Notes: generated by a model from the sequence alone, not told the origin. Positions 34,861 to 44,029 are shown, counted from the stretch's first letter. The stretch is 64,000 nucleotides of DNA from PWQG01 sp050486205 (GCA_050486205.1 JBJHCW010000005.1:186001-250000), one strand, 5' to 3'. A program made the numbers and translations.

Positions 34861-37050
34861 ATGGTCAAAGTCAGAGAAGAATACTCATTCAACGCCGATG
34901 GCAGCGTCAACTTCCAGCAATGGCTGGATCGTATAGAAATCTACGGTTCACTGAGCGGGCATGACCGGATACGACAGGCCTGCGATCTGAGCTGGAAAGT
35001 GGAGCAACAGGCCATCGCCGCAGAGAATATCTGGTCACCGGGCGTCAGCGCCTATCGTACCGGTCTAGAGATGGCAGAAATACTGGCACAGCTGCATCTG
35101 GACAGTGATGCCCTGATTGCTTCCATGCTGTATCGGCCGGTACGTGAATCAAGGCTTTCTCTTGAGCGTGTTGGCGAACAGTTTGGTGAGGATGTTGCGC
35201 GCCTGGTTGAAGGCGTATTGCGTATGGCGGCAATCAACGAGACGGACACCAGCAACACACGTGTATTGGGTCAGAGCAACGACCAGATGGAAAACGTGCG
35301 CAAGATGCTGCTGGCACTGGTGGATGACGTGCGTGTAGCCTTGATAAAGATCGCGGAACGTACCTGTGCCATCCGGGCGGTAAAAACTGCGGGTCCTGCC
35401 AAGCGCAGGCGAGTTGCCCGGGAGGTTTTTGACATATACGCCCCGCTTGCACATCGCCTGGGCATCGGACAGATCAAATGGGAGCTGGAGGATCTGTCAT
35501 TCCGTTATCTGGAAGAGACAAGTTACAAGCGTATTGCCAGTCTTCTTGACGAGCGAAGGCTCGACCGGGAGAAATTTGTTGCCCAGGTTACCGAAGAGTT
35601 ACGCAAGCACCTGGTGCGCGCAGGAATTGATTCGGAAGTTAACGGGCGAGCCAAGAGCATTTACAGTATCTGGCGCAAGATGCAGCGCAAGCAGTTGGAC
35701 TTTTCCCAGATATTCGATATTCGTGCGGTGCGGGTGCTGGTGCCCGAGGTGCGTGATTGCTACGCCACGCTTGGCATCGTACACAACCTCTGGCGGGTGG
35801 TGCCGAACGAATTCGATGACTACATTGCCAGCCCCAAGGAAAACGGTTATCAGTCTCTGCATACGGCAGTGATTGGCCCGGACAACAAGGTGTTTGAAAT
35901 CCAGATTCGCACCTTTGCCATGGACGAGGACGCCGAGCTTGGTGTCTGTGCGCATTGGCGATACAAGGAAGGGGTACAGGATCCCAATCGTCGTGACAGT
36001 TACGATGACAAGATTGCCTGGCTCAGACAGGTATTGGCCTGGCATGACGAAATGGGCATGTTGGGCGGCCTGGCGGAACAGCTGCGAACCGATGCTGATG
36101 AATCTGACCGGGTTTATGTGTTTACGCCTGATGGCCATGTTGTTGATATCATGCAGGGCGCTACACCGTTGGATTTTGCCTATTATGTGCACACGGAAGT
36201 CGGCAATGCCTGCTCCGGTGCCAGAGTCAATGACCGCCTGGTGCCGCTGAATTATCAATTGTGTACCGGTGACCGTGTCGAGGTGTTGTCCAGTGCCGGC
36301 AATCAGCCCAGTCGGGAATGGCTGAAACCGCACCTGGGGTTTATACGGACACCGCGGGCGCGGGCAAAGCTCGTGCAATGGTTCAAATCACAAAGTCGCG
36401 GAGAGAACCTGGTCTACGGCCAGCGAATGATCGCCACGGAATTCGAGCGCCTTGCCGTAGACGGCATGGATATGAGTGATATCGCACGTAAATTGGGTTG
36501 TCGCAACACGGAAAGTTTTTTTGTTTCGGTGGGGGCAGGTGCCATCCGGATGGAGGAGGTGCTGGAGGCGGCCCAGTCACTGGGTCAATTAATGTGCCGT
36601 ATCGAACCTGACTTGCAGCAGGGCACCCTGTTGCTTGACGACGCCCCGCATGAGTTTGCAGCGCATTCCTCGCCGGTGCCAGCCTCCGGGACTGACAATG
36701 GCGCTGCTTTGTCGGAACCGCGCGCCGGTCAGTTGGAGACGGTCCGTGTTCCGGTTACTCTGGCTATTGAAGCCCGGGACCGGGCTGGTCTGCTGCGTGA
36801 TGTGAGCACGGTGTTGGCCAATGAACGCCTGACGGTGCTTGAAATGAGCACTTCCACGGACCGTCGGGCAGGCACGGCGTCCATGCGGCTCGGGTTCGAG
36901 ATTGAGTCATTCCATACATTGTCGCGTGTGCTGGACCAGATCAGTCATCTGGAGAATGTCATCGAGGCGAGAAGAATCGAAGCGCGCGCTGGTGACATGG
37001 CCACTTCACGGCCAGCCGTCGTGCCACTGAAACGAACCGGAGAGTCATGA
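34861..37050 (+). CDS. relA: (p)ppGpp synthetase RelA
   Basis: 729-residue ribosome-associated stringent response synthetase. The N-terminal hydrolase-like domain is dead: the HD motif is replaced by YRPV near residues 91-94. The synthetase domain (GRAKSIYSIWRKM, residues about 255-400) carries EFDD at 317-320, the charge type of monofunctional RelA rather than SpoT/Rel. TGS (VYVFTPDGHVVDIMQGATPL), helical and C-terminal ACT domains follow. It overlaps mazG by four bases. Confidence 0.96.
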   Translation: MVKVREEYSFNADGSVNFQQWLDRIEIYGSLSGHDRIRQACDLSWKVEQQAIAAENIWSPGVSAYRTGLEMAEILAQLHLDSDALIASMLYRPVRESRLSLERVGEQFGEDVARLVEGVLRMAAINETDTSNTRVLGQSNDQMENVRKMLLALVDDVRVALIKIAERTCAIRAVKTAGPAKRRRVAREVFDIYAPLAHRLGIGQIKWELEDLSFRYLEETSYKRIASLLDERRLDREKFVAQVTEELRKHLVRAGIDSEVNGRAKSIYSIWRKMQRKQLDFSQIFDIRAVRVLVPEVRDCYATLGIVHNLWRVVPNEFDDYIASPKENGYQSLHTAVIGPDNKVFEIQIRTFAMDEDAELGVCAHWRYKEGVQDPNRRDSYDDKIAWLRQVLAWHDEMGMLGGLAEQLRTDADESDRVYVFTPDGHVVDIMQGATPLDFAYYVHTEVGNACSGARVNDRLVPLNYQLCTGDRVEVLSSAGNQPSREWLKPHLGFIRTPRARAKLVQWFKSQSRGENLVYGQRMIATEFERLAVDGMDMSDIARKLGCRNTESFFVSVGAGAIRMEEVLEAAQSLGQLMCRIEPDLQQGTLLLDDAPHEFAAHSSPVPASGTDNGAALSEPRAGQLETVRVPVTLAIEARDRAGLLRDVSTVLANERLTVLEMSTSTDRRAGTASMRLGFEIESFHTLSRVLDQISHLENVIEARRIEARAGDMATSRPAVVPLKRTGES

Positions 37051-37946
37051 AGCCGTCCTCGAAAGCCCCGTCCCGTTCACCGCAAGACGACTCCACTTCT
37101 TTATCCGCTACCGAGCAGTTGATCGGCTTGATGCGAATGCTGCGCGATCCTGAACACGGGTGTCGCTGGGATATCAAGCAGACCATGCAGTCCCTTGCTT
37201 CACATACGGTGGAGGAGGTCTATGAGGTTGTGGATGCCGTTGAGCAGGGTGACGCGGACAAGATCTGTGACGAACTGGGTGATCTCCTGTTTCAGATTGT
37301 ATTCTATGCACGCATAGCCGAAGAGCAACAATGCTTCACATTTGATGATGTTGCCAGCGGGGTCCATGCCAAGCTGCTGCATCGGCATCCGCACGTGTTT
37401 CCCGATGGAACTTTGGCCAGCTTCGGACAGCCTGGTGAGCGCATTTCCCCAGGGGAAGTGGAGAGCAATTGGGAATCCATCAAGAACGCTGAGCGAGAGC
37501 GTGCCGGCAAGAACCTGCCCGATGTTACCCGGGTCAGCGTGCTGGATGATGTGCCGCGCGCGCTGCCAGCACTGGATCGCGCACGCAAGCTGCAGAAGCG
37601 TGCCGCATCGGTTGGTTTCGACTGGCCGGACGTGGTGCCGGTGCTGGCCAGGCTGCGCGAGGAAATTGGTGAGCTTGAGCAGGCGATAGAAGCGGGTCAG
37701 GCCGCTGACATCGAGGCGGAGTTGGGCGATGTGTTATTCACCTGCGTGAATCTGTCCCGTCACCTGCAGGTCAATGCAGAAACCGCACTGCGTGGAACCA
37801 ACCAGCGTTTCGAGCAGCGGTTCCGTCATGTAGAAACCCTGGCTGGCAAACAGGGCGCGGTCATGAAGCGTGTGGAACCGGAACAGTTGGACCTTTGGTG
37901 GCAAGCAGCAAAAAAGATTGAAAAGGGCGAAAAGGGCGATCCCTGA
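37047..37946 (+). CDS. mazG: Nucleoside triphosphate pyrophosphohydrolase MazG
   Basis: 299 residues with two MazG folds in tandem. The first has EEVYEVVDAV and DELGDLLFQIVFYA; the second has REEIGELEQAI and AELGDVLFTCVNLSRHL, with the acidic residues that bind Mg2+. It hydrolyses NTPs, and in E. coli affects ppGpp levels, which fits coupling to relA. At 299 residues it is longer than E. coli MazG because of an extended N-terminus (Ser/Pro-rich, residues 1-22). Confidence 0.94.
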   Translation: MKPSSKAPSRSPQDDSTSLSATEQLIGLMRMLRDPEHGCRWDIKQTMQSLASHTVEEVYEVVDAVEQGDADKICDELGDLLFQIVFYARIAEEQQCFTFDDVASGVHAKLLHRHPHVFPDGTLASFGQPGERISPGEVESNWESIKNAERERAGKNLPDVTRVSVLDDVPRALPALDRARKLQKRAASVGFDWPDVVPVLARLREEIGELEQAIEAGQAADIEAELGDVLFTCVNLSRHLQVNAETALRGTNQRFEQRFRHVETLAGKQGAVMKRVEPEQLDLWWQAAKKIEKGEKGDP

Positions 37947-37970
37947 CGATCACAGCGGTATTCTGAAACT

Positions 37971-37999
37971 TTTACATGGTCACAACTTTGGTGTATGTT
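37971..37999 (+). promoter_or_regulatory. Promoter of adk
   Basis: TTTACA (37971-37976), a 17-base spacer and TATGTT (37994-37999). It lies in the gap after mazG and about 65 bases before the adk start, so adk is probably transcribed on its own. Confidence 0.6.
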
Positions 38000-38062
38000 C
38001 AGCGCCGACTCAAGGTGCAGACCGAACACCGCATCAGGAATTTCGGGAATTCAGGAGAAAAC

Positions 38063-38719
38063 ATGCGAATCATATTGTTGGGTGCCCCCGGAGCCGGAAA
38101 GGGCACGCAGGCACAGTTCATCACCACGACCCTGGGAATCCCCCAGATTTCCACCGGTGACATGTTGCGCGCCGCAGTCAAGGCCGGCACGCCGCTGGGA
38201 AAACAGGTGGAGGCGGTCATGAACAGCGGTGCACTGGTCACCGACGAGATCATCATCGCGCTGGTGCGTGAACGGATAACAGAGCCGGACTGTGCGCGTG
38301 GTTTCCTGCTCGACGGATTCCCCCGAACCATCCCGCAGGCGGAGGCGATGGTTGAGGCCAACATCAGTATAGATGCTGTGATTGAAATCAGTGTTGATGA
38401 TGAAGAGATCGTCAATCGTCTGAGTGGGCGTCGGGTCCACCCTGAGTCCGGTCGTGTGTACCATGTCGAATACAATCCACCGAAGGTGCCCGGCAAGGAC
38501 GATGAAACCGGTGAAGCATTGATTCAGCGAGACGACGACAAGGAAGAAACTGTCCGGAAACGACTTGCGGTTTATCACGAGCAGACACGTCCGTTGGTAG
38601 CCTTTTATGAAGCGCAACAGGCAGCCGGCAATGCAGTTCGGGTTTACACTGTTGATGGCAAAGCGCAGGTAAATGTGATTCGTGACAGGATTGCGGCGGT
38701 TCTGAATGACGGCGAATGA
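38063..38719 (+). CDS. adk: Adenylate kinase
   Basis: 218-residue enzyme interconverting AMP, ADP and ATP. The P-loop is GAPGAGKGTQ, the AMP site ISTGDMLRAAV, and FLLDGFPRTIPQAE follows. The LID domain begins GRRVHPESGRVYH, the long bacterial form, without zinc cysteines. The ATG at 38063 has AGGAGAAA upstream. In Pseudomonas adk is likewise close to tsaB. Confidence 0.97.
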   Translation: MRIILLGAPGAGKGTQAQFITTTLGIPQISTGDMLRAAVKAGTPLGKQVEAVMNSGALVTDEIIIALVRERITEPDCARGFLLDGFPRTIPQAEAMVEANISIDAVIEISVDDEEIVNRLSGRRVHPESGRVYHVEYNPPKVPGKDDETGEALIQRDDDKEETVRKRLAVYHEQTRPLVAFYEAQQAAGNAVRVYTVDGKAQVNVIRDRIAAVLNDGE

Positions 38720-38790
38720 TTGAACGTTTGACACTGATTCGTGGCAGTTGGTAACAAGCGCAGTGAAAAATCCGAAAAAATTCGCGTGCA

Positions 38791-38820
38791 TTGTACTGTA
38801 TAGCCGATAATTTTTATGCT
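38791..38820 (+). promoter_or_regulatory. Possible promoter of the histone-like gene
   Basis: TTGTAC (38791-38796), 18 bases, TATGCT (38815-38820), inside an A/T-rich stretch that stands out from its surroundings. It lies about 75 bases before the start of the basic protein gene. Confidence 0.45.
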
Positions 38821-38894
38821 ATGTTCCGGCACAGACGTATCAGCGTTTGCGTTGGTTGTTTCGCAGTGGTTAATTTCCACATTTCGGGAGAATG

Positions 38895-39848
38895 ATGAGT
38901 ATGGCTACAAAAAAAGCGAAAGCTGGAACTGGCAAAGCGAAAGCCCAGACTGGGAAAACAAGGAAAGCACCGGCTGCAACTGCTAAAAAAGTTGAGGACG
39001 CTGCATTGAAAAAAGCGGAGTCGTCTCTCGACAAGCTGCAGAAGGATCTGGCGGCACGCAAGAAAAAGCTCGACGCGGCTCGCAAGAAACTCAAGGCTGC
39101 CACCAGCAAGGTGGCCAAGAATGCAACTGCTGCTGCCAAGAAGTCTCTGCTCAGTGCCGAAAAGACGGTATCCACTGCAACCGCGAGTGTTTCCGAGGTA
39201 GGAAGCAGAATCACCGCAGCAAAGTCCAACGTCAAGGCAGCACAAAAGGCTGCGAACGAAAAAGCTGCGGCCCAGAAGAAGGCGGATGCAGCAGCGGCAC
39301 GCAAGGCTCGTTTGCAGGCCAAGGCTGAAGCAGATCTGGCCAAGGCAGTGAAAAAGTTCTCTGATCAATGGAAGAAGAAGCGGGCAAAGGCTGACGCCGC
39401 TCGTGAGGCATCTATCCAGAAGAAGGAGAAAATGAAGGAAAAGGCTGCCGCGCGACGTGCCCAGCTCAAAGCCAAGGCCGCCGCGAAGAAAGCGGCCGCC
39501 AAGGCCAAGGCGGCAGCAAAGAAACAGGCTTTGCGTCAGAAAGCCGCCGCCAAGAAGGCAGCAGCCAAAGCCAAGGCGGCAGCCAAGAAGCAGGCTGTGA
39601 AAGCCAAGGCAGCCTCCAAAAAGAAATCTGCCAAGAAGACAACCCGCAAGGCGTCTGCCAAGGCAAGTACCACCGCCAAGACAGCCAGGAAAACCGCAAA
39701 GAAAGCGACTCGCAAGACTGCCAGGAAGGCAACCGCCAAAAAGACAGCGGCCAAGAAAACGGTAGCGCGCAAGACCTCTGCGGCAAAGAAAACGGCAAAG
39801 AAAACCACTCGCAAGGCCAAGCGCAAGGCAGCACCGAAGACGTCGTAG
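38895..39848 (+). CDS. Histone H1-like, Lys/Ala-rich DNA-binding protein (AlgP-like)
   Basis: 317 residues, very rich in Lys and Ala. Residues about 30-190 contain heptad-like Leu/Ala patterns and are likely a long helix or coiled coil (KKAESSLDKLQKDLAARKKK). From about 195 the sequence is made of Lys/Ala and Lys/Thr/Arg blocks like histone H1 tails, including two 22-residue repeats. It resembles AlgP/AlgR3 of Pseudomonas, which also lies away from the alginate genes, but lacks the KPAA motif. Three ATGs in frame are possible (38892, 38895, 38901); GGGAG at 38886-38890 suits the latter two. Presumed role: nucleoid binding or DNA compaction. Confidence 0.8.
   Translation: MSMATKKAKAGTGKAKAQTGKTRKAPAATAKKVEDAALKKAESSLDKLQKDLAARKKKLDAARKKLKAATSKVAKNATAAAKKSLLSAEKTVSTATASVSEVGSRITAAKSNVKAAQKAANEKAAAQKKADAAAARKARLQAKAEADLAKAVKKFSDQWKKKRAKADAAREASIQKKEKMKEKAAARRAQLKAKAAAKKAAAKAKAAAKKQALRQKAAAKKAAAKAKAAAKKQAVKAKAASKKKSAKKTTRKASAKASTTAKTARKTAKKATRKTARKATAKKTAAKKTVARKTSAAKKTAKKTTRKAKRKAAPKTS
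39477..39608 (+). repeat. Two 66-base in-frame repeats in the histone-like gene
   Basis: Units 39477-39542 and 39543-39608 each encode 22 residues of the form AAAKKAAAKAKAAAKKQA followed by four variable residues ending in Lys. Synonymous differences between the two copies show that the duplication is not very recent. Such repeats often vary in number between strains. Confidence 0.8.
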
Positions 39849-39877
39849 TGCCTGGCTGTTCAGTGAGTATGTGATGA

Positions 39878-39911
39878 AGCCTCTCCGGTCGCTGATCGGA
39901 GGGGCTTTTTT
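39878..39911 (+). terminator. Rho-independent terminator after the histone-like gene
   Basis: AGCCTCTCCG (39878-39887) pairs with CGGAGGGGCT (39897-39906; one G-U pair) around nine bases, followed by five more T residues. It ends transcription before tsaB. Confidence 0.88.
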
Positions 39912-39926
39912 GTGTAGGGTTGAACC

Positions 39927-39962
39927 TGGAACACGTGGAACAACTGGAACAACTGGAAAAGG
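39927..39962 (+). repeat. Four 9-base repeats just before tsaB
   Basis: TGGAACACG, TGGAACAAC, TGGAACAAC and TGGAAAAGG stand head to tail directly before the tsaB start. The last unit supplies the AAGG that probably serves as ribosome-binding site, so changes in copy number could alter expression. Confidence 0.7.
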
Positions 39963-39970
39963 TATCTTGA

Positions 39971-40684
39971 GTGAGCAAGCAGTCTCCTGTCATCCTGGCA
40001 CTGGACACAGCCGGCGCCATCTGCTCGGTCAGTCTGCTGATTGCGGGCCAGACCCATACACTGCGCAGCAATGCCGATCGGCGCCATGCACGTGAAGTGT
40101 TACCCATGATTTCGTCACTGATGACTGCACAAGCTGTCGGGTTTGCTGACATCAATGCGCTGGCGGTGGTCAGCGGCCCCGGATCGTTTACCGGGCTCCG
40201 AATCGGAAGCGCTGTGGCCCAGGGGCTGGCTTTTGGCAATGAGTTGCCTGTGATTTCTGTTTCCTATCTGCAACTCATTGCCGAAGCAGCGCAGTGCGGG
40301 GCGGAAGACGGTCTGTTGCTGGTTGTGATGCTGGCGCGCGAGGGTGAGTACTATTACGCCCTGTTCCACCGGAACACAGACATGCTGTTACGATTGACCG
40401 GGGATGCGGTTGGCGATTGCGTGAGCATTGCAACAACACTGGCGTCTCACCGCGAAGCCGGCGTACCGGTCACTGGTGTCGGAGACGGATTTGTTGTTGA
40501 GGAGATCAGGGCAATGGCCACGCAAGCAGGTTTCACCAAGGTGCCAGGCCATGTAACAGTGGACTCGGAAACCCTGGCCCTGGCGGCTGTGAAAGCCTGG
40601 TGCAATAGTGACTACGGTGATGCCGAGGCGGTGATGCCAGTCTATCTGAAGGAAGACATGGCGTACCGGCGCAGCGGTGAGTAA
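39971..40684 (+). CDS. tsaB: tRNA threonylcarbamoyladenosine synthesis protein TsaB
   Basis: 237-residue partner of TsaD and TsaE in making t6A at position 37 of ANN-decoding tRNAs. The ASKHA fold start ILALDTAGAICSVSLL and the GPGSFTGLRIGSAVAQGLAF motif are characteristic. The start is GTG at 39971, preceded by the nine-base repeat region. It overlaps rsmJ by eight bases. Confidence 0.94.
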   Translation: MSKQSPVILALDTAGAICSVSLLIAGQTHTLRSNADRRHAREVLPMISSLMTAQAVGFADINALAVVSGPGSFTGLRIGSAVAQGLAFGNELPVISVSYLQLIAEAAQCGAEDGLLLVVMLAREGEYYYALFHRNTDMLLRLTGDAVGDCVSIATTLASHREAGVPVTGVGDGFVVEEIRAMATQAGFTKVPGHVTVDSETLALAAVKAWCNSDYGDAEAVMPVYLKEDMAYRRSGE

Positions 40685-41468
40685 AGCAACACTCAGTGTC
40701 GCTTGTGAAGGCCGGGGCGACGATACACACCAGGTCAAGGCCCGGCAGCTTGCCCGCGCATTGGCATTGCCTCTGGATGACGGGGTCAGTTCCCACGTAC
40801 TGCGTGTTGGCGAGAACGGGCTGCTGATCCTGATCGAGCGGAAAAGTGGCGTTGCAGTCAGTGCTGATTTTGCCAGTCCGAGACTGTTGTACCGGTTACG
40901 CCAGGGTATGCGTCGTGAAATGCTGGTTCGCGCTGTCAGCGTCAAAGGTGGTGCCCTGCCCACTGTCGTTGATGCCACCGCAGGGTTCGGACAGGATGCG
41001 TTTCTGCTTGCTGCTGCCGGTCATGAGGTCACTCTGATAGAGCAATCACCACTGGTATCAGCCTTGCTCGACAGCGCGCTGACATGTGCAAAAAACAGTG
41101 ACGATGCATCGATTCGCCAGACCGCTGCACGTATGACCCTGATCACAGGTGACAGCATTGAACGACTGGCAACCATCCATCCGCTGCCTGTTGTGGTGAC
41201 ACTGGACCCTATGTTTCCCCAGCGCAACAAGTCTGCCCGGGTGGGCAAGAACATGGCGATGCTGCAGGACATTCTCGGCCACAGTACTGCTGTTGAATCC
41301 GAATCAGCACTGCTTGCTGCAGCCCGATCGGCTGCCCTGGATAAGGTGGTGGTCAAGCGGCCGCGGCTGGCGCCACCACTGGCCGGTTGTGAACCGGACT
41401 GGCAGCACATTGGTCGGTCCAGCCGCTTCGATGTCTATCGCAGCATGCGTCGCAGTATGTCTTCATAG
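40677..41468 (+). CDS. rsmJ: 16S rRNA (guanine-1516-N2)-methyltransferase
   Basis: 263-residue SAM-dependent enzyme of the RsmJ (YhiQ) family. The SAM site is VVDATAGFGQDAFLLAAAGH, and the catalytic loop is LDPMFPQRNKSARVGK; both are highly typical. GTG start inside the end of tsaB. Its 3' end overlaps convergent dapE by 34 bases. Confidence 0.94.
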   Translation: MSKATLSVACEGRGDDTHQVKARQLARALALPLDDGVSSHVLRVGENGLLILIERKSGVAVSADFASPRLLYRLRQGMRREMLVRAVSVKGGALPTVVDATAGFGQDAFLLAAAGHEVTLIEQSPLVSALLDSALTCAKNSDDASIRQTAARMTLITGDSIERLATIHPLPVVVTLDPMFPQRNKSARVGKNMAMLQDILGHSTAVESESALLAAARSAALDKVVVKRPRLAPPLAGCEPDWQHIGRSSRFDVYRSMRRSMSS

Positions 41469-42589
41469 ATCAGTGACAAATGATCCAGATCCTGGACGCG
41501 AACATGTTCATCGATCTTGTGGATGCTGGCATTACAGGGCCCCAGTTCCACCACATGGGTGCCGCCAGACGCGATAAAACGGCCATCTGACGTACCACCA
41601 CTTGTTGATCGGGTGGTTTCCAGTCCTGTGACGGACCGTATGCTGTCGCTGACGGCGTCAATCAACGGGCTGTCCAGGGTCAGGAAAGGTTGCCCGGAAA
41701 GTATCCAATCCAGCGTGTAGGGTACATCAAATTCATCCAGTATTTTCCGTGTACGCTCACGCAAGGCCTGTTCGGTGACTTCGGTGGAAAAACGGAAGTT
41801 GAATCGCAGATTCAGATCGCCGGGAATCACATTGTCCGCACCGGTACCGGCAGACAGATTCGAAATCTGGAAACTGGTGGCCGGAAACGCTTCGTTACCC
41901 TGATCCCAGACTTCATCACACAAGGCCTGCAGTGGTGCCAGTGACAGGTGTACCGGGTTGCGTGCCAGGTGTGGGTAGGCAATGTGGCCCTGCACGCCGT
42001 GAAAGGTCAGCAGCCCGTGCAATGAGCCGCGTCGACCTATCTTGATGGTGTCGCCGAGCGCGGCGGTGCTGCTGGGTTCACCAATGACACAGTAATCAAT
42101 GTGCTCACCTCGGGCGCCCAGGGTTTCCACAACCTTGCGCGTACCATTGATCGCGGGTCCTTCCTCGTCACTGGTGACAAGAAAGGCAATGGACCCTGTC
42201 AGGGACACACCATCGAGCTCACAGCTTTCCAGGAAGCGCTCACAGGCGGTTATCATGGCGGCAAGGCTGCCTTTCATGTCGGCAGCGCCACGTCCGTACA
42301 ACATGCCGTCACGTATTTCCGGAGCGAACGGCGGTGATTGCCACCGGGTCTCGGGGCCGGTAGGCACAACATCGGTATGGCCTGCGAAACAGAGAATCGG
42401 ACCACTGTCACCGTAGCGGGCCCAGAAGTTGCGTACCTCACCAAAATTCATTTCTTCGGTCTGGAATCCCATGGCAGTCAGTCGCTGCATGAGCTGATCA
42501 TTGCAGCCCCGGTCATCCGGTGTTACTGATGGGCGTTGGATCAACGCCATGGCCAGATTGATGGTGGCGGAATGTGGCTTGTTGTTCAT
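41435..42589 (-). CDS. dapE: Succinyl-diaminopimelate desuccinylase
   Basis: 384-residue zinc hydrolase of the M20 family, acting in lysine and meso-DAP synthesis. Metal ligands lie in LCFAGHTDVVP, GRGAADMKGSLAA and TSDEEGPA, and the C-terminal His in GTHVVELGPCNASIHKIDE. The start chosen (complement of 42587-42589, MNNKPHSATINLAM) gives the normal N-terminus; an earlier ATG at 42634 would overlap dapD. dapE and dapD act in the same pathway, two steps apart, and lie together. Confidence 0.95.
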   Translation of the reverse strand: MNNKPHSATINLAMALIQRPSVTPDDRGCNDQLMQRLTAMGFQTEEMNFGEVRNFWARYGDSGPILCFAGHTDVVPTGPETRWQSPPFAPEIRDGMLYGRGAADMKGSLAAMITACERFLESCELDGVSLTGSIAFLVTSDEEGPAINGTRKVVETLGARGEHIDYCVIGEPSSTAALGDTIKIGRRGSLHGLLTFHGVQGHIAYPHLARNPVHLSLAPLQALCDEVWDQGNEAFPATSFQISNLSAGTGADNVIPGDLNLRFNFRFSTEVTEQALRERTRKILDEFDVPYTLDWILSGQPFLTLDSPLIDAVSDSIRSVTGLETTRSTSGGTSDGRFIASGGTHVVELGPCNASIHKIDEHVRVQDLDHLSLIYEDILRRMLR

Positions 42590-42608
42590 GGCGCGAGGTG
42601 ATTTCCGT

Positions 42609-43655
42609 TCAGTTATTGCTGTGAAGTTCGTCATTCAATGCAATGCTGGTGCTATTGGTCTTGCATTCAACGGCACCGGTCTGGGAGTTGCGGCGGAACA
42701 ACAGGTCGGACTTGCCCGTGAGCTCGCGTGCCTTGACCAGCTTCACAGGCTGGTTGTCCTTGTCCAGCAACTGCACTTTGGTGCCGGCTGTCACATAGAG
42801 GCCGGCTTCCACGACACAGCGATCACCCAACGCAATGCCAATACCTGCATTGGCGCCAATAAGGCAGTCCTGCCCGACGGATATGATTTCGGTTCCACCG
42901 CCTGACAGCGTGCCCATGGTGCTGCAACCACCGCCCAGGTCGCTGCCTTTTCCGACAATCACACCCGCAGAGATCCGTCCTTCGATCATGGCAGTGCCGA
43001 GTGTTCCGGCATTAAAGTTGACGAAGCCTTCATGCATTATGGTTGTGCCTTCCCCGATGTGAGCGCCCAGGCGTACACGAGCGGTATCGGCGATGCGTAC
43101 ACCTGCGGGAACCACGTAGTCACTCATGCGAGGGAACTTGTCCACCGACAACACCGTAAGCAGTTCACCTTTTTTGCGCGCTTGCAGCTGGCGTGCGGGC
43201 AGATCCTTCAATGTGATGGCGCCGGCAGTGGTCCAGGCCAGATTATGCAATATACCGAAAGCACCCTGCAGGTTGACAGTGTGTGGCTGACACAGCCGAT
43301 GTGATAACAGGTGAAGCTTCAGATAGACCTCAGCCACCGAAGCGGGTGCAATATCTTCGGCCAGAAATGTCAGCACTACCGGTTGTTGGCTGTCCGACAG
43401 GGTTTCAAACAGTGCGGCCAGCTCGCGGTTAGCTGCTTTGCCTGCGGCTTCGGTCAGTGCCGGTAACATGTTTTGTTCAACCATCAGGTCCTTGTTACCG
43501 CCCTTGTATCCACATATGCCGCCCAGCGCATCGACAAGTGCTGGTTCCGGCGACAGCATCGGCGACGGGTAGTACACTTCGATAATTTCACTGTTTGCGT
43601 CAAGTGTGGCCAGACCCACACCAAAACTGTGCAAACCTTCATGTTTCATGTTCAT
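42609..43655 (-). CDS. dapD: Tetrahydrodipicolinate N-succinyltransferase
   Basis: 348-residue succinyl-CoA-dependent enzyme of the lysine/DAP pathway. The C-terminal half is a left-handed beta helix of hexapeptide repeats (GAHIGEGTTIMHEGFVNFNAGT, GKGSDLGGGCSTMG). The length and N-terminal domain fit the long DapD form of Pseudomonas rather than the roughly 274-residue E. coli form. It overlaps the ArsC/Spx-like gene by four bases. Confidence 0.93.
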   Translation of the reverse strand: MNMKHEGLHSFGVGLATLDANSEIIEVYYPSPMLSPEPALVDALGGICGYKGGNKDLMVEQNMLPALTEAAGKAANRELAALFETLSDSQQPVVLTFLAEDIAPASVAEVYLKLHLLSHRLCQPHTVNLQGAFGILHNLAWTTAGAITLKDLPARQLQARKKGELLTVLSVDKFPRMSDYVVPAGVRIADTARVRLGAHIGEGTTIMHEGFVNFNAGTLGTAMIEGRISAGVIVGKGSDLGGGCSTMGTLSGGGTEIISVGQDCLIGANAGIGIALGDRCVVEAGLYVTAGTKVQLLDKDNQPVKLVKARELTGKSDLLFRRNSQTGAVECKTNSTSIALNDELHSNN

Positions 43656-44014
43656 TTTCCTGTTCCATTCAGTGCGTTCATGGTGTTGTTGTTAAAGCCC
43701 AGTAACCAGCCATCCTCGTGCTGGATCACCGGACGTTTGACCAATGCAGGATTGGCCCGGATCAAGGTGATGGCGGTATCCAGGTGTTCAGCCTTTGTTT
43801 TGTCGGTTTCTGACAGCTGGCGCCAGGTAGTGCCGCGGCGATTGATCAATTGCCCGGTGCCAAACTGCTCCAGGAACAATCGTGCCAGTGGCTCGTCCAG
43901 TCCGTCCTTACGGAAATCGTGAAAGCGGTAGGCCATGGCGTTGGCCTCCAGCCATTTGCGAGCCTTGCGCACGGTGTCGCAGTTGGAGATACCGAATACA
44001 ACGATCATGTTCAT
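43652..44014 (-). CDS. ArsC/Spx-family protein, YffB type
   Basis: 120-residue thioredoxin-fold protein. The active site NCDTVRKARKWLE carries one Cys, as in YffB, and the C-terminal conserved part is RPVIQHEDGWLLGFN. YffB-like proteins are found beside dapE/dapD in many gammaproteobacteria; a glutathione-dependent thiol reductase role has been proposed, but is not proven. An arsenate reductase is less likely because the other ArsC residues are missing. Confidence 0.88.
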   Translation of the reverse strand: MNMIVVFGISNCDTVRKARKWLEANAMAYRFHDFRKDGLDEPLARLFLEQFGTGQLINRRGTTWRQLSETDKTKAEHLDTAITLIRANPALVKRPVIQHEDGWLLGFNNNTMNALNGTGK

Positions 44015-44029
44015 GCTCCAGGAGGGTGA

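Noticed and set aside
38814..39368. Cys/Leu/Phe-rich open frame on the minus strand opposite the histone-like gene
   Set aside because: It only reflects the Lys/Ala-rich repeats read backwards; no start signals or family.
39927..39962. Short tandem repeats considered as a CRISPR array
   Set aside because: Units are nine bases with no spacers and no cas genes in the window.
43652..44014. Arsenate reductase ArsC
   Set aside because: Only the general fold and one Cys match; the basic residues of true ArsC are not visible, and the place beside dapD/dapE fits the YffB group.
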